Shown: positions 33,770 through 45,800 of the stretch, piece by piece
How positions within the stretch are numbered: position 1 is the stretch's first letter
Layout of the letters: the number at the start of each line of letters is the position of its first letter
Assembly: GCF_932526225.1 (NCBI RefSeq)
Contig: NC_064037.1
Span: forward strand, 3,191,203 to 3,255,202
DNA: 64,000 nucleotides
Source: Nematostella vectensis
Lineage: Eukaryota; Cnidaria; Anthozoa; Actiniaria; Edwardsiidae
Reading direction: 5' to 3'
Program-made: the position numbers and the translations under genes
Notes under the pieces: model-generated
What the model saw: only the letters and a program-made list of their open reading frames with translations
Database searches by the model: none
Told to the model about the DNA's origin: nothing

Positions 33770-34345
33770 GATCAGCGTCTGTATCAGCGTTTGGGTTAAC
33801 GTCTGTAATTGCGTTTTTACGTTTGCGTCTGTATTAGCGTTTGGGTTAGCGTCTGTGATAATTGTTTTGGTTGGCGTCTGTACAGCTTGGGTTAACGTCT
33901 GTATTAGCGTTTGGGTTAGCGTCTGTTAACGTTTGTGTTTCCGTCTGTATTAGCGTTTGGGTGTTAGCGTATGTGATTTGTGTTTGTGTTAGCGTCTGTA
34001 TCAGCGTTTGTGTTAGCGTCTGTATAAGCGTTTGTGTTGGCGTCTGTATAAGCGTTTGTGTTGGCGTCTGTATTAGCGTTTGTGTTGGCGTCTGTATTAG
34101 CGTTTGTATTTGCGTCTGTATCAGCGTTTGTGTTAGCGTCTGTATCAGCGTTTGTGTTGGCGTCTGTAATAACAGCATTTTGAGTCTGTATTAGTATTTG
34201 AGGTAGCGCCTCTATAGCTTATAAAAGATAGGACAGTAAAAACATTGTTTGGGTTTGTAATAAGCGTCTAGGTTTTCGTCTGATTTAACATTTGGGTTAG
34301 CGTAGTATTAGCGTTTAGGTTAGCGTCTGTATTTGGTTTGGCTTC
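33770..34345. repeat. About 24-bp (12-bp based) degenerate minisatellite
   Basis: Units such as gcgtctgtatcagcgtttgt followed by gttg repeat about 20 times with variants (gtattagcgtttgggttagc). Each unit is itself two 12-bp halves. The 110-aa frames on both strands are artefacts. Confidence 0.9.
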
Positions 34346-36299
34346 AGTTAAGCGTTTGTTTGTACCCATTTATGGCAACCACTGTGTTCTTAATTATTCT
34401 ATTTTTTACACACAGCAATCTCACCAAGTATCTCTCGTCCTCTCGCTCCCAGAACATGCCTTATTTCTTCGTTACCAAACAAAAGATTGTATCGTCTACA
34501 TGTAAGTTTCGACCGACCAAACTATTCTTACGCTTTGTCCCCGACTCCTACAGGTCTTGCAGCCTGAAAAGAGGTTTCGATGCCCCAGAAAATACATATT
34601 TTCGATTATCACATAGCATGCGCTGTTTGACTGTGCTCTCTGATCTACGGCGAGCGGTTGCCTTTAAAAACAGTCGCACTCCTGGCTGGTGTTAATTATT
34701 ATCTTTTTATCAAATCTCTTAAATCTCTTAATGATAGAGTCAAATTGGTGCCGCCTTTTTTCCCTTAGACGAAGCGGAACTGGAATATTCGATAAAAACA
34801 CATTAAAGTTACCCCCTATCAAGCGCATTATCATCAACGGCAAAAAAGATCGTGCGGTGTTAGCTGTGTGAAGTACTAATGAACTTGCTTTCAGAACTTG
34901 CTTCAGCACTTAATCAAACATTAATGACTTAAAACGGGGATCTTACGATATATGTTTAAACTGAATGTTTCAATACTTTAACTTAGATTTTATTTTATTT
35001 CTTCTTTTTAAGTACGACAGGCTGTGGTAGATTAGAAGCTCAACACTTTGAGTCGCAAACCAATCCCCGACGCTCGTCACATTTTCTAATGATGTGATTG
35101 GCTTTATTCCGCGTATGTCTGATTGGTCAGCTTGATTGCGCCAGGTCGTGGCGAATCACCCTCTGGCCCAAACTGAACAGCAGGAGCCGCAAGCAAAATC
35201 AATTCGCCAGACTCCATATTACCACGTTATCAATTTGGATAAGCGGATTTCAAGTTCTGCTGGCAGCTATTCGCTGCTTTAACTAAACACAGGAAAAGAG
35301 ATGAATAGGATCGGACACATTTGAAGCGACAAAAAGTCAATAAGTGATTATAACATGACTCAAAGCGCGCGCCAATAAACTAAATTGATAGACTCACTAG
35401 TTCCCACTGGACTTTACTGCCAGCCTACGTAGTGACGTTTGAATCAATTTACGAATTAATGCAAGTTTGATCGCTTTATGTCAAAATACTGCAGTAGTTG
35501 AACTTATCACTTAGTTTTATCGCTTTCACTCAGTCGAAGCAATAGAAATATTCCCTCGGGCTATCATATGCACACGCCAGGACAGACAGCCCATCTCGCT
35601 TTAGCAACGATCGCTGATGCTGACAACTTGCCAATCACTATATCAGCTAGCAGCTGCCAATCAAGTAAACCATTCTAATGCCTCTCAGCCGTCACTCGTT
35701 AATTTCTCGACTGTTTATTGGTGGCAGAAAAAGTGAGCGCGGCCCCAGCCTGATCAGGAACTGCTCCAAATATCACGAGTATTTACAATTCAAAGGCATT
35801 AGACGCAGAGATACCCATCACTCCTGATCTTGGACCTAGAGATCTATCATGTGAAAATAGCCGTTAAGTGGCTTGGCGCATCCTGGCTTTGTGATAATAT
35901 TGTCTATTCGTAACTCAATACGAGCGATAAGAGATCTGCTGAGCTTGTCCTGGATCACATTTGACGTCCGAGCGCTGTTTTCATCACATATCGGCGGGTG
36001 GATATCCCTTTTCCGTCCGCTGATCGAGTGATCAAAAGTCGCGAGCGCTAGTTTAAAGTAACCTTTCAATAGGTTGTGCCCCGAACCAGCAGAGCATCGT
36101 TACCCCGTCAAGGTATAAAAACATCGTGTGCTGAGTCTAAAATGCCATCGGATTCTTAGCCTCATGCTGCGAAGGCTTTAGAATAGACGCAACTCAGGCC
36201 TGTACCGACAGAGTAATATCTAATCTCGTCGGCTTGGAGTAGAAACGCCGAGACAAAGTGTCTGTGTGAATTTATTCTTTCTCTGTTATTAAGCAGAGG
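34346..36299. other. Intergenic upstream of the GPCR
   Basis: About 2 kb of mostly unique sequence, richer in GC towards the GPCR. Short open frames lack recognisable features. Apart from the TATA-like site listed separately I see no defined element. Confidence 0.5.
36111..36119 (+). promoter_or_regulatory. TATA-like element upstream of the GPCR
   Basis: GGTATAAAAACAT lies about 185 bases before the ATG at 36300, giving room for a 150-base 5' UTR. This is a consensus match only. Confidence 0.45.
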
Positions 36300-37505
36300 A
36301 TGGAAGCGCTCGATCCGACTAGCGCTTACTTTACGAATAACTCCACCGAACTTCAGCCCAACGAGCTTACATCGGTGACGCAGCTTAGAGAACCTTTCGG
36401 CTTGAAAGTGTTTCGCGGAATGATTTTCGCATTTGTGGTCATCGCGTCTCTGCTTGGGAATTCAGTTGTTATCAAGACCGTCTTCGAGAATTCTCTCCGC
36501 AAACCTATGACGTACTACCTTGTGAGTAACATGGCTGTCGCTGAGCTAATTGGTACGGTTCTCGTCCCTTTTAGCTACTCCTACCAAGAGATCTTCCACT
36601 GGCCGTTTGGCGAACTCCTCTGTCATATAATAGCACCATTGCAAGTGTTATCTGTGCTGGTAACAACCACATCACTGGCCGCTATTGCTCTGCATCGGTA
36701 CAAAGTGTTTACGTCTCCTCGGCGAGTCCGCGTGAGCGGTAAAACCATTACTTGTACCATCATCAGTCTTTGGGCAATCGCCTTCTTCATCACTCTCCCT
36801 TCCTTTCTCTACCTCTCTCACGTTAAGTCGCCGACTCAAAAGGGGAAATACTGGTGCTTGGAACTCGTCCCAGGGGACCAACTTAAAGACTTTCCCTCGC
36901 CTGAATTGCGCAAATATTACATGATTCGGTTTTTTTGTAATTTCGTGATCCCGGCATGTGTGATGATGTTTTCGTATGGCGTAGTAAGCCTACAATTGCG
37001 CTTTCATCGAAATCGCGCAGTGAGAGACGTGGAGATGGAAACCGGCAGCGACCGAACGCGCGAGACGAGCGCTTCTACCCAACCACAGCAACAAGGGACA
37101 GTAAGTATGGAGCTGCACGAAGTCGTGCGCTCGCCCCCACATGCCCAACAACCACAGCACAACGCAAGCAACAGTACGCGAGAACAAGCGACTCGCGAGC
37201 GCGCACAGCGCAAACGTCAGGCTATCTCGGGTCTAGAGACGGACTTACTAAAGATGATTTACTTAATCATTCTGATCTTCCTCGTCTGTTACTTCCCTTA
37301 TCAAATATTCTTTCTGCTGGAGTATTTTGGCGTTATGAACTACAAGAATTGGCAATACTTCGACATCACTCGAATTTACGTGTTTCTCCTGACGTGTTTC
37401 CCGTCCGCCATTCACCCTATCTGCTATGGTACGATGTCCAAGTTTTTCGCGCGCACATTCTCTCGACTGGTGCTATGCAGATGGTCGTATGGTGACTACC
37501 CGTGA
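36300..37505 (+). CDS. Orphan rhodopsin-class (class A) GPCR, intronless
   Basis: A single 401-aa open frame with seven hydrophobic segments. The extracellular N-terminus has a possible N-glycosylation site (N14-S-T). Landmarks: GN in helix 1 (N54), cysteine at the top of helix 3 (C108) with a partner cysteine in YWCLEL, FLVCYFP in helix 6, and HPICY in helix 7. Intracellular loop 3 is long, Gln/Arg/Ser-rich and low-complexity. Departures from the consensus: helix 2 has Glu (E82) where Asp 2.50 is usual, the helix 3 motif is HRY (132-134) instead of DRY, and helix 7 has HPxxY instead of NPxxY. The general look is of a peptide or amine receptor, as in the large intronless anthozoan expansions, but the ligand cannot be told from sequence. 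Confidence 0.92.
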   Translation: MEALDPTSAYFTNNSTELQPNELTSVTQLREPFGLKVFRGMIFAFVVIASLLGNSVVIKTVFENSLRKPMTYYLVSNMAVAELIGTVLVPFSYSYQEIFHWPFGELLCHIIAPLQVLSVLVTTTSLAAIALHRYKVFTSPRRVRVSGKTITCTIISLWAIAFFITLPSFLYLSHVKSPTQKGKYWCLELVPGDQLKDFPSPELRKYYMIRFFCNFVIPACVMMFSYGVVSLQLRFHRNRAVRDVEMETGSDRTRETSASTQPQQQGTVSMELHEVVRSPPHAQQPQHNASNSTREQATRERAQRKRQAISGLETDLLKMIYLIILIFLVCYFPYQIFFLLEYFGVMNYKNWQYFDITRIYVFLLTCFPSAIHPICYGTMSKFFARTFSRLVLCRWSYGDYP

Positions 37506-37816
37506 AGTTAAAACCCCAAATTTGATCCCGTGATAACAGCGGGTATGAGATAATCCAAAAAGACAACTGGCCCTTCTTCTGTTGACGCAACCCAATCTAT
37601 ATTAAGGAAAACAAGGTGTCTTAGGTGCAGATTTTTGCACGGGCTTTCATCTCACACGATGCATTATCAGCGAGATTTAATGAGCCCAAGTCGGCGCATA
37701 TGGTTTCAATACTGAGCATTACCAGCCAAGACCATAGCCAAATGAGGCATCAGTAGCTCGATCTTATGACCTTCGCATTTATAGACTAGATAGACCAAGT
37801 GATTGTACACCAAATG

Positions 37817-38260
37817 TTATTTTTTTTCAGCATACTCTCGTGTGTATGAATTGACAAATATTCTAGTCTTAGTGCAATTGTCAGAAAATGAATATGGTTG
37901 TAATTTATTGTTGGAGTCGTAATAGGTTTTTAAACGCTGATATGTGCTTTTCTTGTTTACAATCATTGGAAGAACAAGTTTTTTGTAGATGGGTATTAAC
38001 CTAGCTGTTGTATATTGATAAGACATGCCTGTGAAAGGCTGTAAAGTATAGATTGATTCGCAACTCATAAAGTTATAAAATCTTCTTGACCCTTTGAGAG
38101 CCCCGTCAAGTTTGGCCGCATTCTCGTACTTTGGGGGTTTTCCCTTTGTGTGATCCGTGATGACGGGTTTTCCGTTCCCTCTACGTAAATAAGAACCGGC
38201 AACCGCACGGCATCTCGCCGCAAGGAAAAGTGCCACGAGGAATAATCCTACGGAAAACAT
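37817..38260 (-). CDS. Putative secreted protein, intronless, unknown family
   Basis: The open frame extends up to 38305, but the ATG at 38260 begins a clean signal peptide (MFSVGLFLVALFLAARCRAV), so this start is chosen; 147 aa. The mature part is basic and has two cysteines (MSCESIY and DNCTKT), one NCT glycosylation site and a tyrosine-rich C-terminal half. I do not recognise the family. Its gene is convergent with the GPCR, 311 bases apart; no functional link can be claimed. Confidence 0.65.
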   Translation of the reverse strand: MFSVGLFLVALFLAARCRAVAGSYLRRGNGKPVITDHTKGKPPKYENAAKLDGALKGSRRFYNFMSCESIYTLQPFTGMSYQYTTARLIPIYKKLVLPMIVNKKSTYQRLKTYYDSNNKLQPYSFSDNCTKTRIFVNSYTREYAEKK

Positions 38261-38763
38261 CCTAAACCCTTGTGTTTTTTTTAGTAAAACAAAACCAAAA
38301 ATCAAGCTTCTTCGAACCCCTTAGTGTGTTTGTCTTATTTTTGCAGTCAAAGTTTTTTTTTCTAATTAGGGACTGTTTGGGCCTCAGGGGGTAAAATATC
38401 AGTAGATCAAATAAAAATTGTCTGATTAGACCAGCTCATTTCCGAACAGACCTGAAAATCACACGAATCAGTCCACCAAGGGAGCCTGAGGCTATTGATT
38501 AGAAGCTTGGTAAATTAAGGAAAGGAAGTATCATCGATCAAATCAAATATCTCGATCGATCGGTTGCAAATCTTTTATATTCACTACAGTCCAGGGGCGA
38601 AAAAGATGACTTATGTTCGGCGTGACGTAGTTTGAGTGGAAATTTGATTTCCCATGAATATTTTATCCGGGAAACTTTTCGGCTTTCCATTAAACATTAA
38701 AAGTCAAAATAAAATCTATGAAGTCCGCGCGTTTTGAATTAGCCGAGAGAGTTACATTTACCA

Positions 38764-39074
38764 AGCCCGTACCCAGGATTTTTCTTGGGGGATGCGAAAT
38801 CCAAAAAATTGGACCTAATTTTTCCGGGCTGGGGGGGAGGGAGCTCTTTGATACAAATCTGGCCATGCCTTTGCAGTATCTCCACGGGACGTTTATTGTC
38901 GGATTTGGCTACATGTACCTACATGATCTAGCTGATGCTTCATAGTTTTGTCTACATATAATAGCACGTCTATTGAGAACCGAAAGTGGACATTTGGCCG
39001 TTGTGAGGGGGCGCGTTCGAACCGCCTGCACACCCCCCCCCCCCCCCCCCCCCCCCGGGTACGGGTCTGCTTAC
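38764..39074. mobile_element. Probable small inverted-repeat element
   Basis: The left edge agcccgtacccaggatttt is mirrored at the right by ccgggtacgggtct, giving about 14 bp of inverted match with mismatches. The interior is non-coding and includes a long C-run. I could not define the ends or a target duplication with certainty. Confidence 0.4.
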
Positions 39075-39959
39075 CTTGGCTAGTACATGAAAAACTTATT
39101 TGGATTTTTTTATAAGACTTATCGCACTCAAGCCCCCAGCTTACGGGCCTGAATATGTCCATTGAACTGTTGAAAATAAGTAAGGTCTCTCAGGTCTATT
39201 ATTCAACTATGTCAACCACAGACACATCACCTTCCTATCTTTTGTATGTCAAGATAGGGGGAACTCCATGACGCATGGGGGTGGGGTGGGGGTGTCTGAC
39301 CAAAATCTAATACAAAAAAATACCAAGTATCAGGTGCTTTACAAGCCCCCAAAATACTTAAACAAAAACAAAGAGAAAACTTTCTCATTTTCTTGAGTAG
39401 CAATTTTACAACAATACCCCCCTTTGTCACTGAGCCAAACCCCCCCTATAGTGAAAAGCTAGATCCGCGCTTGTAAGCAGCATGCTCGAGTTATCGGAAT
39501 TCTATACGATTATATTTAGCAGACCTAGCGCCTACAGACTACAGGTCTACGGCATTGACCTTGGGCCGGAAGGGCAATGGACAGCCTTGATTTCGCTTTT
39601 CCGTTTCCAAAAAACGTGTCCTTACTCACTCAGAGCTTAAAAATAAATTATGGATAATATTGCAGTCTCACATATAGAGTCTAAGTGCTGTAACGCCGGG
39701 CGTCGTGTCCCCGTCCCCCTTAGCCCTTAAAAAATACGGACCCCCTTTTAAGCCCTGCTACGGTGGGCTGCCTGGTTAAATTGTCTAGCTGTTGCTAGCA
39801 ACAGAGTCGGTGTGATTTCATCTTACCTCGCCTCCTCTAGCTTTATTTTGCCCTTTAGCACGCTAACGTCATCTCTTATATCCTTCTTTTTCCATCTCTT
39901 TCTACCATTTCTGAATCTTTCTGTCTTTCTAACCAATCTCGGCCAGATCCCTCAGCTTC

Positions 39960-40345
39960 TCCGACCTTTTCTTCTGTGACTTCTCTAGTGTGACTTCTCT
40001 TGTGTGACTTTTCTTGTGTGACTTCTCTAGTGTGACTTCTTTTGTGACTTTTCTTGTGTCACTCATCTTGTGGCTTTTCTTGTGTCACTCATCTTGTGAC
40101 TTCTCTTGTGTCACTTCTGTTGTGACTTCTCTTGTGTGACTTCTCTGGTGTGACTTCTCTTGTGTGACTTCTCTTGTGTCTTCTCTTGTGTGACTTCTAG
40201 TGTGACTTCTCTTGTGACTTCTCTTGTGACTTCTCTTGAGTGACTTCTCTTGTGTGACTTCTCTTCTTTTCTAGTGTGACTTCTCTTGTGACTTCTCTTG
40301 TGACTGCTTTTGCGACTTCTCTTGTGTGACTTCTCTTCTCTTTCT
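39960..40345. repeat. Degenerate gacttctcttgtgt repeat
   Basis: Many imperfect copies of gacttctcttgtgt with variable spacing. The 64-aa frame on the minus strand is a by-product. Confidence 0.9.
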
Positions 40346-40647
40346 CTTTCTCGTATCTCTTCCTTAGTTGCCGTGGCTCAACTTCATACAAAGCTGCGTT
40401 ACTTAGTTAGATGTTTAAAAGGTTAAAAAAAGTCTATATAATACCCAAAAGAGCATGAATTGCTCAAATAAGCGTCTTCCAAGAAAATGCCTCGCCTTAT
40501 AAACTTGATGCAAGCCCAGACGTTTACAGTGCTGCAGAGATACCATCTGGCACATTGAATGCTTGTTCTGGGATTGATTGTTACTGCTTGCACGCTGTTA
40601 AAAAATTATTTTGGAGATGACACGAATTTTTAATACTAGCGCTTCTT

Positions 40648-42368
40648 TCGAATAAGCGCCTCCCCGAATAAGCTTCTCGCCGAATAAGCGTCTCGCCGAA
40701 TATGCGTCTCGCCGAATAAGCGTCTCGCCGAATAAGCATCTCGCCGAATAAGCGTCTCGCCGAATAAGCATCTCGCCGAATAAGCGTCTCGCCAAATAAG
40801 CGTCTCGCCGAATAAGCGTCTCGCCGAATAAGCATCTCGCCGTATAAGCGTCTCGCCGAATAAGCGTCTCGCCGAATAAGCGTCTCGCCGGATAAGCGTC
40901 TCGCCGAATAAGCATCTCGCCGAATAAGCGTCTCGCCGAATAAGCGTCTCGCCGAATAAGCATCTCGCCGTATAAGCGTCTCGCCGAATAAGCATCTCGC
41001 CGAATAAGCGTCTCGCCGAATAAGCGTCTCGCCGAATAAGCGTCTCGCCGTATAAGCGTCTCGCCGAATAAGCATCTCGCCGAATAAGCGTCTCGCCGAA
41101 TAAGCATCTCGCCGAATAAGCGTCTCGCCGAATAAGCGTCTCGCCGAATAAGCGTCTCGCCGAATAAGCGTCTCGCCGTATAAGCGTCTCGCCGAATAAG
41201 CGTCTCGCCGTATAAGCATCTCGCCGAATAAGCGTCTCGCCGAATAAGCGTCTCGCCGAATAAGCATCTCGCCGAATAAGCGTCTCGCCGAATAAGCATC
41301 TCGCCGTATAAACGTCTCGCCGAATGAGCTTCTCGCCGAATGAGCTTCTCGCCGAATAAGCGTCTCGCCGAATAAGCGTCTCGTCGTATAAGCGTCTCGC
41401 CGAATAAGCATATCGCCGAATATGCGTCTCGCCGAATAAGCGTCTCGCCGAATAAGCATCTCGCCGAATAAGCGTCTCGCCGAATAAGCGTCTCGCCGAA
41501 TAAGCGTCTCGCCGAATAAGCGTCTCGCCGTATAAGCGTCTCGCCGAATAAGCATCTCGCCGAATAAGCGTCTCGCCGAATAAGCATCTCGCCGAATAAG
41601 CGTCTCGCCGAATAAGCGTCTCGCCGAATAAGCGTCTCGCCGTATAAGCGTCTCGCCGTATAAGCGTCTCGCCGAATAAGCGTCTCGCCGTATAAGCATC
41701 TCGCCGAATAAGCGTCTCGCCGAATAAGCGTCTCGCCGAATAAGCATCTCGCCGAATAAGCGTCTCGCCGAATAAGCATCTCGCCGTATAAGCGTCTCGC
41801 CGAATGAGCTTCTCGCCGAATAAGCGTCTCGCCGAATAAGCGTCTCGCCGTATAAGCGTCTCGCCGAATAAGCATATCGCCGAATATGCGTCTCGCCGAA
41901 TAAGCATCTCGCCGAATAAGCATCTCGCCGTATAAGCGTCTCGCCGAATAAGCGCCTCGCCGAATAAGCATCTCGCCGTATAAGCGTCTCGACGAATAAG
42001 CGTCTCGCCGAATAAGCGTCTCGCCGAATAAGCGTCTCGCCGGATAAGCGTCTCGCCGAATAAGCATCTCGCCGAATAAGCGTCTCGCCGAATAAGCATC
42101 TCGCCGAATAAGCGTCTCGCCGAATAAGCGTCTCGCCGAATAAGCATCTCGCCGAATAAGCGTCTCGCCGAATAAGCGTCTCGACGAATAAGCGTCTCGC
42201 CGAATAAGCGTCTCGCCGAATAAGCGTCTCGCCGTATAAGCGTCTCGCCGTATAAGCGTCTCGCCGAATAAGCGTCTCGCCGAATAAGCATCTCGCCGAA
42301 TAAGCGTCTCGCCGAATAAGCGTCTCGCCGAATAAGCGTCTCCCCGAATAAGCGTCTCGCCGAAATGA
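40648..42368. repeat. 16-bp minisatellite, over 100 copies
   Basis: The unit gcgtctcgccgaataa repeats with common single-base variants (gcatctc, ccgtata, ccggata). Because 16 is not a multiple of 3 and lacks stops on the minus strand, all three minus frames are open for 490-600 codons; these are not genes. A degenerate founder-like unit (aataagcgtcttccaagaaa) lies nearby at about 40468. Confidence 0.97.
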
Positions 42369-42787
42369 AAAATGAAATAAGCGCTCTAGTGCCAATTACG
42401 GTATGCATTTGTGTTGGAAATAGATAAAGGCAATTTATTGGGTATTTTAGAAACTAGAAGCTATACTCGACGCTTGATATTAATCGCATGACATAAATGT
42501 TCACAGGAACGGGAAAAAATGTTTGTATAATCCAAATAAAAAATGAAAACCGCCCTTCGATGTTTTCAAACGAGAGAAGGATTTGTTATTCTGGGGGCCG
42601 CAACACAGCCTTCGCTTATTCTTAAACAGGAATTAGCTAAAACGACTTTGTCCAACAAGATAGCCATCTAAGCTAAAATAAATGCATTCAATGTCTGACC
42701 TTAGTGCCCGGTGCCCGTGGGTCGGTGGGTGGGGAGAGAGAGAGAAGTGTAAGGGCTTGTAATCGCAATGCATTCTGGGTCGGTTAC

Positions 42788-42808
42788 GAAATTTCAAGAT
42801 GGCGGGCA
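42788..42808 (+). promoter_or_regulatory. YY1-like motif over the NIPSNAP start codon
   Basis: The sequence caagATGGCGGGC places the YY1-type core AAGATGGCGG over the initiator ATG. This is a known arrangement for animal housekeeping genes. Consensus match only. Confidence 0.45.
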
Positions 42809-45800
42809 TAAGATGGAGTTTATGCACTGCCAGCCTTCGTTCTGTTATTCGCTCTCCGGCCCGGGCCAAAGCTACGAGAACCATAGCGACTTCAACACCG
42901 CCTAGTTTTATTTTTAAACGAATGACAGGTTCACCGTCTCTTTCCGTGGAAAGGGCAACGGACGCTCATTCAAAGGTTTTGACCGAGAGAGAAACACTCT
43001 ACGAGCTGGATGGTAGGTGGATAAATTATTCGCTCTCATTTTTTTTACTATCAGTCTGATAGACTTAAATAAGCTCCGTTACTGTTGGGCAGATTGCTGA
43101 AAATCTAGGAAAATAAATAAGGAATGCTTTAGCCATAAATCTTTGGACACCCGCCAGGTAAAACAAAAACTGTTCTACTTTGATATTTCAGTAAAGCAGA
43201 AGGTATTGTCTTACTACATCAACCTATTTCAAAAAACGTTGTCAGTTCAAATGCCGAATGACGATTAACAAATGACAGTTCTACAACCAAAAGGACCCAT
43301 GGATCCCAAAATATTTACTCCAAATTCAGAAACATATACTGATAAAACATTTAACTTTCCATTAAATGTAATTAATTTATGGTTTTGACATCGCTTGAGC
43401 TTATAATCAATACCCATAAGCACCTTTCGGTAGAACTGCCATTTGGCAATTGCCATTCGCTGTTTGCACTGACAACCTTTATTTAAATAGGTATATGTGT
43501 TAAAAAGCTTCCAGTGAAACAATCTGCTAATTATTACCCCCATTGTATATAATTTGACAATCAGTTATAGAATAGTCAAATGAGACTCTATTTTTGACAC
43601 TGCACATCAGATGATGTGTCTGATTTGGCTTATTGTCAAAGCAATGTATATCATGCATGATCATATTATAAGTTTTGCAAAAATTGTGACAAATAACCTA
43701 AGATAATCCTTCTGTTATTAATCTATTGGTCATTAAGAACTGGGGAGAGGGGACATCGAGAGCGGGTGGGAACGGCACGGCTCCCCTGGCATCTTTATTC
43801 AGTACAGCCTGGCAATAAAAATAAAGGAAGTAAGACAACATTGTCCTCTGTTTAGTAATAGCATCTAGTAATAATGTTTGAAGCACTTAAATGCTGTATA
43901 ATTAATTATTACTCTACTTTCAGTCCAGCACATTAAACCAGAATGTATAGAGGACTTCATAGCTCTTGTGTAAGTGTGACACTAGTTAACAGAAACAGAA
44001 ATGATGATCTTTATGCAACAACATGTTTTATTTTGCACCTATTTAGATCTGCCTTAAATAGCCTTTTTTAATCTTTCAAAAGTGGCAGTGTATTTAGCTC
44101 ATTTAGGTCATGAAATCTAGGCCTTAAACTCTTCTGTGGTGGGGTAGATGGCACCACAAGTGGAGGTTAACGTGCTTGTTGCTAACAAATTCACCTAATA
44201 ATCAGATAGGATAATATGTCACATTGAGAAGTATTGTCAATTTAGCGCAATTCAGCTAAAGGTGCAACTCTGATTCACTCTACATCAATTAAATCAAATT
44301 AATACGGTACAAATAATTATCTTGATGTCCTGTTTTCCAGGAGTGAAACCCTCCCTAGGATTCATAATGACCCGGACTTCCCAGGCAAACTAGTTGGAAG
44401 CTGGACGACCATGTTTGGACAACTGGACAGAGCAAGTATGTATATCCTTCTCTTTATGTCTGATCTTGATTGTGATTGGTGAATGAAAAATGAATTGAAA
44501 TTCATTTCAATTCTTTATAACCTTTCATCATACTTATTCCATAAGTCAATGTTCATTGTAAATTTTCTTACTGCTACATGTATATGTGAGGTTGATCTAC
44601 CTGTGAGATACTTGCCATTGAAAATAATAAATTATTTTAGTTCACCTGTGGCAGTTTCATGGGGGATATAATTCAGTTGTTAATGCCAAGCAGTACATCA
44701 GAGAAAATCCGGTAGGTCCACTCTTCTGATTTATAGATGATGTTTTTACAAATGTGCATTCAAGCAAATTACCAGGAAAGTGTAGATTTAGGTCGATTTC
44801 ATGACCTCCATTTTGCAGCCCTGCAACAGCACAAAATTTCAGAAGGCCTGTATGATATTTACAGGGCTTCTGGAATTATGATTTTTTTTTCTTATGAGAT
44901 TATGCGCCAAATTTTGGAAAATTATGCCCCAAATATCACGAATTATGCGAATTTCGCAATACTTTGTAAGCGAAAATTTTAAGTACTTGAATTAATTAAA
45001 CTTGCAAATCAAGCGTCTGAATGCAACAGATTGTTTATGTGTTGTGTTGCATTACTTAACTGAATCGGGACCCAAACCTTCAAATAGGGAATGAACAACA
45101 AAAACAACTTACTGACCAATCGTCAAATGTTTATCATGTAAATAAAATATATCAGTACAAAAATGACAAGCAACAAAGTTCTTACGCCACTTTACATCGT
45201 ATTACAAGCTGAACAAAATAGAAGATCATGATCAGCATGAAACTTTCCAGGATATTGGCTTGCCCAATCTTGAGGTGTTACATAACATTTCAGTTCTTGT
45301 TTGTTTCTTGAAATTATTTTGTGTCTTTGTTACAAAAGAATCCATTTTGATAGTGAAAACACAAGAAGGAGAGATTTCCCTAAGGTTTCCCCGCCAAAAA
45401 TTCGAAGTGAGGCGCTATTTTCTTTCCTAAGCTGTGATTGGTTATATTTCTTCCAATAATGGCACGTAACAACCAAAGGTTGTTTTGCGAAGTTCAATCT
45501 TGTTTACAATAAAGCACTGTTAAAACACTGGCTTTTTGCTGCAAAAATGTACTATATTTACTGGGAAAATGTCCATGTATCTCTCAAGGTATGAAAAAAA
45601 CATAGTTTATTAATTGTTTTGTCAATTTTTTTGCAAATTATGCACCATTATTCGTTTTTTTTTTTCGAATTATGCGCTCAGAGCGAAATTATGCGCTTTC
45701 GCATAAGCGCATAATCCAGGAAGCCCTGTATTTACTAAAGCTTCCTAAGTTTTGATACAAGGACTCTTTGATACCAATAGCAAGACTGACTATTCTCTGC

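Larger units (their letters stand above)
38261..40649. other. Repeat-rich intergenic region
   Basis: It contains an inverted-repeat element (about 38764-39071), a C-run of about 24 bases (39033-39056), a TTCTC/GTGTGAC microsatellite (39960-40345) and fragments with the ctagatccgcg motif seen at other transposon edges. No gene is supported. Confidence 0.55.

Noticed and set aside
33846..34194. 110-codon frames on both strands
   Set aside because: Translation of the 24-bp degenerate repeat.
40581..42408. Three minus-strand open frames of 489-604 codons
   Set aside because: They are the three frames of the 16-bp minisatellite, whose unit has no stop on that strand; the protein is a 16-residue repeat in each frame.
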